Of a DNA stretch of 64,000 nucleotides, positions 49,401 to 61,400 are shown in pieces. Source of the stretch: Fragum whitleyi. Its lineage: Eukaryota > Mollusca > Bivalvia > Cardiida > Cardiidae. The DNA lies in contig OX411559.1 in the NCBI GenBank assembly GCA_948146395.1, positions 41,454,739-41,518,738 of the forward strand. Direction: 5' to 3'. The notes below the pieces were generated by a model. The model saw only the letters and a list, made by a program, of their open reading frames with translations. It made no database searches and was not told the DNA's origin. The position numbers were made by a program, and so were the translations under genes. The number at the start of each line of letters is the position of its first letter. Position 1 is the stretch's first letter.

Positions 49401-52400
49401 TGGCAAGGTTAAGTTTTCGGACAGACGGACAGACAGACGGACAGACAGACAGACGGACATGAGTAAAACAAAATGCCCCCCATCTATCGATGCGGGGGCA
49501 TAAAAATTTTCTCTCTGTTTTATTCAAAAACCTCATAACTACAGGTCCATTTAATGCTGCAGTTACAAGTATTAGGAATACAAGCATTAATTCATATAGA
49601 GCTTAAACACGTTTCAAATGATAGATCGATAGTGTTTGGTCAATCGGTTTCAATCACAATTGATAATTCTTTTTTTGGTTGGAAGAGTAAATCAACTAAT
49701 GATCGATTGTACAGTCGTTTTCTTAGAAATTAATAATACAGCTCTCCAAGTATCATCCTTTGAAGAATAGAATATGAAAGTTTAATTAAAATTTATGACC
49801 TAAAGACTCTTTCTGTGGATTTTTCAACTAACTTCATTGTTCAGCATGAAACAGTTGTAACTGCCTATAAACATATAGGCAGTTACAACTGTTTCTCACT
49901 GAGCCATAAAAATGTTGGTTTTCGAAAAAAATACAAAATGGATTTTATATTTGTGTTAGGATCTAATTAATCAAGTATGAAATTTCTTAGTTGATTATCA
50001 CAATCAAAAGCTCAAACCAACTGATTATTGATTAATCTGCCCATCACTACAGATCGTAGCGCACATTTCAATGGACCAATCAAATCATACATTTCAACCG
50101 AAATAATAATGTTGACATCAATGATTTTCAAACATTAATGCAAACCAATTTGGAAAACAGGTTACATAAAAGGCACATAATTCTGACTAAAACAGGATGT
50201 GTTTGTGAAACAATAATGCCACCGAAATAGCATTTTTTTTAAAACTTTGATCTTGACAGATGACCTTAACCTTGTCACATGATATTGAGCTTGGTATCTG
50301 TAGATGCGCACTATCAAGATCTATGGTCATACCAAATATGAGAATTGTATCTTGTATAGCCTTGAAGGAGCTAGATCTGTTGCAAAAAAAGACTAAACCC
50401 CATTAAGGCGCTTTGTCCCAGTTCTGTAAAACATTTCGAGACAAGGTTCAATTTATACCTTGAACATTGACATTCATGACCCAAAAACAATGGGGCACCT
50501 CTTTGGGTTATGGGCAAAATTTGTGCAAAATTTCACAATTCCGGGTCTCTTTCCTCTTGAGTCCAGAAATCAAAAAGGTCTAAAAACTGACAGACAGATG
50601 GATGGACAGACAGACAGTGTGAAACCAATATACCCCCCTTTACTTTGTAGGTAGGGGATTATAATCAAATATTGACCTCCATGATATTCCAGCATAAATG
50701 CCTAACAATTTTGAAAATGAAGATAAACTGGTTGAATGGGGTATTTCCAGACTAAAATCTTTTCCTTTCTCATTAAAAACCTGTATAGGTACTCATTTGA
50801 ATTGTCCCAATAAGACAACCCCATGTTTAGCACACAATTAATCAACATTTACATTTTGTAACCTAAGTCGAGCAAATAGATTTGAAAATACTTTTAGACA
50901 CCCACCTGCCAAGTCCAGCAACACAATGTATGGCCACGCTGCACCCATTTTCCTCTTTGAAGCGTGTTTTGAGCAGTTAGAAATGATAATGGTTAAATAT
51001 ATTTTAGACACCCACCTTCCAAGTCCAGCAACACAATGTACGGCCACGCAGCACCCAGGTTCCTCCTTGAAGCGTGTTTTGAGCAGGTTGAACCACTCAT
51101 CTACAATCTTGTTGGGTGGTGGATTACCATCATCAAATTGCCAGTCCTGAAATTATACATAGAGGATATTGAATGAGTGGTCAATACCGAGTTTATTAAA
51201 CCAGTCATCTATTAACAGATAAAAACGAGGCTACGCCAAGTTTTTATCTGTTTATAGATGACGAGTTTGATAAATTCGGTATTTGATGAGCACAAATTTT
51301 ATAATCTATTTATAATATGACCCTGTATTTTGCAAAAAATTGTCAAAATTATTAAAATTCAACATTTCCATATGTTGCAAACATATAACACCGTTTAAAA
51401 CTAACATCACAATATATACACATTATGACGTCATTTTTGTGGTTACAAAATAGCGTTGCTATTTGTTCTTAGCTCATTTGCATAGTTATTCCACTAGTGT
51501 AATAACACCAGTGTAATATCAAAAATATTCAACTAGGTTATTTCACTGCCGCAACGTAGGTCATTTCATAAAGATAATTTACAGATCTCAGCTGTCAATA
51601 CAAATATTGATTGACCAATCAAAACACTTAATTTTAATAAGATGAATGACTGTTGAACTCAAGATTTTTTGACATTTTGTTTTAACCATTTGCACAGATG
51701 TGTAACTTCAACGATGTAACTACAGCTCAAAAAAGCTATGGTTCCAACATTCAGGGGTTGCCATCCAAGGATCACACATTAACTTTACTTTCATGTCCAA
51801 TCTGAGGGGTGCGTCTATCTGTGATAAAGGTCAAGCGGCCGGGTCAGCAATCCATTAATCATGACGTTTCAGATCAAAGAAGGACAATCTAGGAATTGTG
51901 AAAAGTATCCAGAGCTACAGATAGAGGGCAGGGGTGTGGAATTTCCATACCCTACTTGTCTGACACAGGCTTTTCCACATTCCGGCAAATGCATTTTTCT
52001 AGACCACTTGTCCGAGGAGAAGTAAATACCAGAACAAATCTTGATTCACAACTAAGGAGAATTTCGATTTGATTCCTAACAGGGGCACTCATCCTTTATG
52101 ATTATTTATCTTCCACCAATGGGTCAATAATCGTACACCTATGTGGGATAGCAGTTTGAGGCTAGGAAAGGATGTGATGATACCAGAAATCCATTGTTAG
52201 GTGCTCCAGCCACTGCAATATGACTTAAATGTTAAAAGTGACGTAAAACCCAGTCAATCAATCAATCTTGTTCCATGATTGATTGATTGAATGGAGTTTT
52301 ACGCTGCTTTCAACATTTTTTCAGTTATATCGTGGCGGCTGGAGCACCTAACAATGGTTTCCTGGTATTTCTCTCACCAGTACAACCACCACATCCTTTC

Positions 52401-55400
52401 CTAGCCTCCAGCTGCAATCTCACATAGGTCTACGATTATCAACCCATTGGTGAGACAATCTTGTTCCAGTACAGCCAAGGTAATGAGGTAAAGGATAAAG
52501 TATCAGTAAGCATTAATTAAGTATCCATGGACTAATAACAAGTAAATAGTTCAGTCACCCAACTAATATTCCCCTAACACATTCCTTACAAGATTAACTT
52601 TTCACCTCTGGACTTCGGATTGGTTTCAAATTACCAGATGGTAACATTAATTCACTTATGACAATTTTGAGCAGCACATGGAATTACATTTTTTTCTCCC
52701 TTTTTTTTTTAAATCAGGGCTAACATTTTTGAGAATACCTATGGTTTTGCTAAGACCTTATCCTTGGTGTTGCTGTCATCTGAACAGTTGCTGTCGTCAT
52801 TCTGAAAACTTTGACATTTTGCAACAACTCTGGTACTATCAAAGGCATTAATTTTGAACTTAGAATTTTGTGATCATTATCAAACCTTTTCCTGACAATT
52901 TAATTTTTGCTTCAATTAAATTGCAAATTTTTATGACATTTCAACAAATTTATCCCAATCTTTCCAGTAATAAGTAAGCAGGCAGTGAAGCCTAAGATCA
53001 GACTGCACCTCTTTGCAGTCTGATCATAGGCTTCACTTTCTGCAAGAACCTTCTGTTAAGCAGGAAGACAGAAAGTACAGCATTGAAAAGCTTAAAACAG
53101 CAGCCTATTCTGTCAAGGAGGATAACTAGATGTAACTTGGGTGAATTATGCCCCTTTTACGACTCTGATTTTATATCCACTATCCAACAAACAACAATTC
53201 ACAGCCAACACTCTAGCACCTGAAGGTTTTAATTTGTTTGTTTGTTTGTTTGAATCAGGTTACGCTGCTTTCAACAATCTTTCAGTTATATCGCCATGGC
53301 TGGAGCATCTAACAATGGATTTGGGCCATTTCTAAGACCAGGGGTGCGTTTTTTGGAGCAAGATGAAAAAAAATAAGATTATTAAGATGTCATAAGAAAT
53401 GATTTTCAATATTTTGAGTGAAAACATTTAACGTCGTCAAGGCTACTCGTTTTAAGCCAATACAAAAACATCTTTATTAAGATATCTTAGATTCTTATTA
53501 AGCCGCTTAAAAATCTTAATCTAAGAAACCGTACTTCTTAAAAATCTGAATTAGATTCTTAAGAATCTTAAATTAAGAAACGCACCTCAGTGTACTGCTG
53601 TCATTACATCCTTTCCTAGCATCTAGATGCTATCCCACATAGGTCTACCATTATAAACCCATTGGTAGAAGACAAGTAGTCAGAAAGGAGGAGTGCTGCC
53701 ATCAGGAATCAAACCTGGGACCCTTTGAATGATATTCTGACACGCTACCACTATGTCATGGTGACTGCCCCCCTACTAGGTTTTAAAATTCCAAGACGGT
53801 CCCTTTATTTCTAGAAAAGTAACATATAGACCTATTCTACCTCAAGCCTTCATGTCTAGGATAAAGATTATGACCTTGTCTATTATCCCCAATTATCCAA
53901 ACACTTCACACTGATTAATAGGTCAACCTTGTTACTTAAATCAACCTTAGGTAACAGTATTATAGTATATAGAGGATATTGAATGAGTGGTCATTGAATA
54001 CCGAATTTATAAAACGAGTCATCTATAAACAGATAAAATCGAGGCTGTGCCGAGTTTTTATCTGTTTATAGATGACAAGTTTAATAAATTCGGTATTTTA
54101 TGAGCACAAATTTGATATTCTATTTATAATAAACCCTGAATATACGCAAAAATTAAGGGAATTACAGATATTTATTACTTCAAGTTATTCTGCGAAACAT
54201 TTAACACAGTTTGCAAATTGACGTCATCAACACATAATGACGTCATTTTCACACACACAAAAAATGACATTGCTAAAAGTTCATAGCTCATTTGCATAGT
54301 TATTCCACTAGTGTAATAACACCTGTGTAATATCAAAAATGTTCAATGGTGTTATTTCACTCCCATGACATGGGTCATATTATAAAACAATTTACATAAT
54401 GAAACCTTTCCCTTGGGTTCTTGTAAGTTAAGTTAAGGGTAAATGTTTGATTTTGCCACTAGCTGTTGATCTAATGCAGTTTCACGCTGCTCCAACATTT
54501 TTTCAGTTATATCGTGGCGGCTGGAGCACCTAACAATGGATTCCTGGTATTTCTCTCACCAGTACTACCACCACATCCTTTCCTAACCTCAAACTACTAT
54601 CTCACATCGGTCTACGCTTATCAACCCATTGGTTAGAGACAAATAAGTCGGAAAGAATGAGTGCTGCCGTCAGGGATCAAACCCCGGACCTCTAGATTGA
54701 CAGTCCAATGCGCTACCTACTGGGCTATGATGGCGACTCTGCCCAGTAGCTTCAGAGAAGATGTTTAAATGAAAAGTGTACAAACGGGCACACAGATTGA
54801 CCTTTTTTAATGGCTAAAACCAAAACTATTATAAATTCCTTTTTTTTTATGAGCATTTACAATCATGTAGCACTGAATCCTGCAATTGTTTTTCATCAAT
54901 TTTTCTTACACCAATGCCTGAATGTTTCCCTTAAAAAGGGACTGACTGCTTTTGGCTACAAATGTAAAGTTATGGGATGATGCAGGCTGAGCTTAGTCTC
55001 TCTCCAACACAAACGAGATAATTTTGGCTGAGTTTTAGTGTCACATCAACAAAACAGCATCTAAAGGACTCAACCATAGGGATCCTAGGGGTCCTTTTAT
55101 GAGGTTTGGAACATCTTGCTTTAGATTGATTGATTGATTGAATGGAGTTTTTGCCACTTTCATTTTTTTTTCAGTTATATCCCAGTGGCTGGAGCACCTG
55201 ACAATGGTTTTCTGGTAAATCCCTTACCAGTACTACCACCACATCTTTTCCTCCCCTCCAACTACTATCTCACAAAGGTCTACGCTTATCAACCCATTGG
55301 TGAGAGACAAAATAGTCGGAAAGAATGAGTGCAACCGCCAGGGATCAAACCCAGGACGTTAAGATTTACAGTTGACGCGCTACCAACTGCGCAGCGACAG

Positions 55401-58400
55401 CAAGCTCATGCTTTAGACGAAGACTACATCTTTTAAAACAATTAAAACAATATTAAATCTAGCTTATCTGTGCATTTAGAACTTTTCCCTGTTAAAAGGT
55501 TAAGGAAGTGCTAGATGTTTATAATCACTTGGCGCTCAACTTCATGAAAGAATTGAAGACTGATTAAATTAGTCTTCAATTCTTTTTTGAAGTTGATCCC
55601 AAGAGGGGCCATGGGACTCAATACCAATAGTTTTTAGAGTCCTGGCTGCCTATTTTGGGAGTCTCAGACTAACAAATCCTGCATCCCTTAAAACCCTGTA
55701 TAGGGTTCAGCATGATAAAGATAAAAGAATCAAACAGAAAGCATAGACCAGACAGATTTAGACTGGCTGCAGTCGTTTTTGAAAGCATTTTCAGAAATGT
55801 ATTGTTGTAGTTCTATTACAAGCCTTTTCATCCAAAGTCATATCAACATGTGCTGAATCTTCTAATCAGAGACAGGGGACTTAATTGGAATTTATGTAAT
55901 GACTGTCACATTTAATTCCCTTCGGAAAAAATACCATAAAGAAGAGTCTGACAGCCAGACTAAGACCCAGGGCCAACTTATTTCTGACCCTGGGCAGGTA
56001 CTGTTGCCCGCAATATTAGAGTATCTCTCAGAAAGCGGGCTACCAGCTGTAGACTGGTCCACATATTGACTATCAGAATAGCCTTAAATGGGCTATTCTG
56101 ATAATCGACAGTGAGACCAGTCTACACCCGACTGGAAATAGGGTCAGAAATAAGTTGGCCCCCAATGTGAGCAAGTCCATCCAAAACAGTACCCTGTTAT
56201 CCTGAGCCTGATATCTGAACGGCAGTAATATGTAGCGTTTAATTGTGAGAGGGCCGACAGTGATACACAGACCGAATTCCAATAACAGAAAGTCTGTGTG
56301 GGCGGGAAGCTCTACAGTATCTAGTTACATGAACAAAGTAAGGAGATTCATGCATCCAATGACATTGATTGAATTATACACTGCAACCTGTTATTCCCTT
56401 CCTCTCTTCCTAATTGCTATTTTGTTTGTTTGTTTGTTTGTATATGGGGTTTAACTCTATTTTCCACATTATTGCCTATTTGCTTCATACATTATGATTA
56501 GATTTTTAGTTTAGTTTCATGCATCAATGAATTTAAAAAGAAAATACCCTCCTCATCTCTTCATTGGTATCAAAAATCAAATTCATCAGAATAAGGGTTA
56601 ACAATGCATCTCCAGAGTTGAGCCATTGATATACAAATATTGGACAGTAGCCATGTATAAACATCAATCTCAAGGTTATTGTGACCATATTCAGACATTA
56701 TGGCTTCATTTGGTGATTGATTTGTCAACATCACTGCAGATTCATAGTCTAGACCTGATAATGTCAATAACAAGAGGATCACAATGGCCATTAGGACCCT
56801 TCTGACACAATGGTTTCATTTGCTGATTGATTTGTCAACAATGTTGAGTGTTAGACACTGTCCACAGGTAAAAAGACTAGCAGGGGCCAAGTCACCCATG
56901 GTCCGTCCCTTGATTTTGGGCTGGGCCCCTAGATCTTTTGGCTAAATGCCTATTCCCATGATAATAAATTTTAAATTTTGGAAGTCTGGGCCCCCTAACT
57001 TAAAACTGTTAGTCATTTCCCTGATCTATTTTTTCATTTACTTCATTTTTATTTTTTTCTTTAAAATGACACCATTGGCACAAGAATGCAGTTAAAGTTA
57101 CCCCCCATTGATGATAAAGGTTGCTCTTTTGATGGTGAATAAATATTTCAATTTTCAGTGAGGCCTTAAGTAATTCCTGAGATATCACAAAATGTCAGTT
57201 TATGCACAACTGTCAACAACAAACAGAACAACACAGGGGCTATAGTATAAATCTTAGGTCTTCTAGAATATGGCAGTGCTATTCAAATTCAACTAGAATT
57301 GTCGCAGAGCGGACTAATACCCGCCCACAAGCACTTTGTCAGAATGCAAGTGCTATTAGTGCAGGATGTGTTTGTAACAAATATTGAGGTCATATGCAGC
57401 ATTTGCATGCAGTTTCATGATTCTAGGTCGCTTGCTTTTTTCAGTTAGAGTCCAGAAATGAAAATTGAACAAAAATTGACTGTGACCCTGACCTTTGATT
57501 GACCTATTTTATCCAAAAACAATAGGGCACTTCCTTTGATCATAAGGAACACAGGGCTTGAAAATTCTACTCGTCCGTTTGTCCTGCATGATTTTTTCTT
57601 TCTTTGTCTATATAAGCAGGACTTGTGGAATTTTCAAAATTTCACTTATGAATTTAATGTATCACTATATTTTCTTATATGGCAGGACGAGTAGAAATTT
57701 CAAAATTTTCAAGCCCCGGAACATTTGCATAAACTTGTAGGTCACTTGGTTCTCGAGTTAGAATCCAAAAACGAAAATTGAACAAAGGCTGACTGTGACC
57801 TTGACCTTTAACCTATGTGACCCAAAAACTATAGGGCACTTCCTTGGGTCATAGGGAACATTTGTATAAAGTTTCATGATTGTAGGTCATTTGGTTCTTG
57901 AGTTAGAATCCAGAAACAAAAATTGAACAAAGGCTGACTGTGACCTTGACCTTTGACCTTTGTGACCCAAAACCTATAGGGCACTTCCTTGGGTCATAAG
58001 GAACATTTGTATAAAGTTTCATGATTGTAGGTCATTTGGTTCTTGAGTTAGAGTCCAGAAACTTCGTAGGTAGGGGGTATAAATATAAAGTTGAAACCTA
58101 TTTCTACTCACTAGAACACGTATTCCCTCCAGATCTAGTTTTTCAGTTTTATACGTCGGCTCACAGACACGGACGACATCCTTCACATTTCTCTTCTTGA
58201 GTTCCTAAAATAAAGATAATGTAACATTTTGAACAAGGGGCTACTATTGCAAAGGGTAAAACAAGAGCATGCCTGGCTGTTGAGTGCTGGATGGTGGGAA
58301 TAAATCTAAGACAAACAAGAGGGCCATAGTGGCCCTTAATCGCTCACCTGAATGAACTGTCTAAAATTTTCAAAAGAAGAATGAGAAATATAATGATGAA

Positions 58401-61400
58401 TGACTGAGCTAAACAAAGCTGTTGCTTCTATACAACTTGAGAATCCGTTTTTTACAATTTTAAGGTTGACTAAGAAGGATTTTTATAATTGATTTTGTGA
58501 CCTATTTTAACCCCAGATGACCCAATTTCGATCTCATCCGAGATTTCATCTAGACAATAATTCCGACCAAATCTCAGGTTGATCGGCCAAAAATTGTGGC
58601 CTCTAGAGTGCAAACAAGGTTTTTCTTAGATTTGACGCAGTGACCTAGTTATTGACCCCAGTTGACCCAATTTTAAACTTGTCCGAGATTTCATCAAGAC
58701 AATCATTCTGACCAAATTTCAGGTTGATCTGGCAAAAAATGTAGCCTCTAGAGTGCATACAAGGTTTTTCTTAGATTTGACCATGTGACCTAGTTTTTGA
58801 CCCCAGTTGACCCAATTTCTAATTCGTCCGAGATTTCATAAAGACAATCATTCTGACCAAAATTCAGGTTGATCGGGCAAAAAATGGGGCCTCTAGAGTG
58901 CATACAAGGTTTTTCTTAGATTTGACCCTGTGACCTAGTTTTTGACCCCAGTTGACCCAATTTCGAACTTGTCCGAGATTTCACCAAGACAATCATTCTG
59001 ACCAAAATTCAGGTTGATCGGGCAAAAAATGGGGCCTCTAGAGTGCATACAAGGTTTTTCTTAGATTTGACCCTGTGACCTAGTTTTTGACCCCAGTTGA
59101 CCCAATTTCGAACTTGTCCGAGATTCCATAAAGACAATCATTCTGACCAAAATTCAGGTTGATCGGGCAAAAAATAGGGCCTCTAGAGTGCATACAAGGC
59201 AAATGTTGACGACGGACGACGCATATCCACCTAACCAACATAGCTCACCTTGAGCACCTCGGCTCAGGTGAGTTAAAAAGGGGCATAATTTGTTCAAAAT
59301 GCATCTAGATTTATCCCTCTAGATAGCTTAGGTTCTCTTTTGATGGTGAACATGTGTGCAAAGTTTAAAGTTATTGCTCTCAGTAGAACCAGAGATATAA
59401 CAAAATGTCAAAGTTTTCACACGTCGATGACGACGACTAAACGAAGGCTATAGCAATACCTTGGGTTTTCTCCAAAAACGGCCCAGCTCATGATGGCAGA
59501 GTCTATTCTAGGAGGAAGGACTGGGCATTTTAGCACATACTTTTGAAAATTCCTCCCTCTTTTTGAAGATGGAGGATTTTTTACATAGAGAGACATAAAT
59601 TTCAATTTTTTTTTAATGTTATCAATTTTCAACATAATTCCTCCCTACTTTCAGACACTGGATGGACCTAACCCTTCTCATACTGAACCTGTAATATTCC
59701 TGCTTTGGCAGGAGCTATAGACACACATCAGCCTGCACATATGTGCAGTCTGATCTTTGTCCATACCACCTGTTTTTCATTTTCATAACAAGAAAAGCTT
59801 AAAATTTAAATTTTCAAAATGAATAATGACTAACATTTAGTGCATTCAGTACTTTGAGCACTTTGATTTTGTAACAATTTTGCCAATACTTTTTTTTCAG
59901 CATGACAAGGGTTAAAATCTGACTTTATATTTAAACAAAACTAGGACAAACCCTTTGTTGTGGCAATTCATTAGAGTCATCTCATCATCTTTTAAGGTTA
60001 GTTCAAAAAGACAAGAAAAGCAAACAACATGTGAGATCCTACCACTATAAAAAGTGAGGATAAATATCCTGAAATTCAGTATATCACTTGTCTGGAGCAA
60101 TTCTCTCTTCTCAAATTTTTTTTTATATTTCATAAATGTGAACTGTCATGTGAAAAGGGACCATGTTGGTAGAGCGCTAAGTGTCGACCCCAGTCAGACT
60201 GCGCGGATAGCGCAGACTGACTTAGGTCGAAACTTTTTTGCACTTTGTTTATTTTCTGAATCTAGAATGATCAATCTACCTTCCTGTGAAAGAATTTTTT
60301 AATTCAAACCTCTGATTGACCTATGCTTGACCAAATCTCTTTTTCAATAGATATCCAAAAGAGTTCCTATATAATCCCTTTTCTTGTGATGGGTCACAAA
60401 TGTATTATTTTAGTTAAACAAGAGGACCATGATGGTCCTAGATCGCTCACCTGCGTCTCTTTGACCCCCTGGGACATAACATTAATTAAATAGGCAAATG
60501 TCAAAAAGGAAATAATTTCTACATAAGATCAATACCATAGAATGTTTTCAGCCAAGAGCAAGACAGATATGCCTTTAAGCTCTTTGATTCTATATAAAAC
60601 AGGATGCACCTAGGTGGAGCCCAAATGTGACCCCAGGGTCTTTATATGAACAAAATTGGTAGAGGTCTGCTACATACTAAATATGAAAGCTGTCTGCCTT
60701 CTGGTTTCAGAGAAGATTTTTGAAGGTTTTCCTATTTTTGCCCATCGTGCTCAGATGAGCTATAAGGGATGCGCCCGGGTGGAGCCCAAATATGACCCAA
60801 GGGTCTTGATATGAACCAACTTGGTAGGGGTCCACTAGATGATGCTACATACCAAATATGAAATCTGAAGATTTTTTAAGATTTTCGCTCTTTAAATCTT
60901 TTTAAAAAGGGTTGCGCCCAAGTGGAGCCCAAATATGACCCACGGGTCTTGATATGAACAAACTTGGTAGAGGTCCACTAGATGATGCTACATACCAAAT
61001 ATGAAGCTGCCTTCTGGTTTCAGAGAAGAAGAATTTTGAAAATTTTCATATTTTCACCCTATTTGTTAAGGATAAAGGGAAAGTTAACGGTGGATTTCCT
61101 TTATTTGAACAACTTTGGTAGAGCTTGACCCAAAGGACATCCCTGCCAAGTTTCATCAAGATTGGCCCACTGGTTTAGGAGGAGAAGATGTTTTAAAAAA
61201 TTGTGGACGACGCATGACTGACGACGGACATTGTACGATCACAATAGCTCACCTTGAGCACTTGAGGTCTTATGAATCAAACTACCACTCACTTGACAGT
61301 AGTACTTACCTCTATAAATTTGTCTATGGTTGCGTCAGTTGGACGATCCATGATCAGAAACCGCATGTTACGGTGTTCAACCTCTGCAGGTTCTGGGCGT

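Noticed and set aside
49162..49587. 141-residue - strand open frame
   Set aside because: It joins PTP4A exon 4 to a family G repeat across the intron; the acceptor at 49213 ends the real exon.
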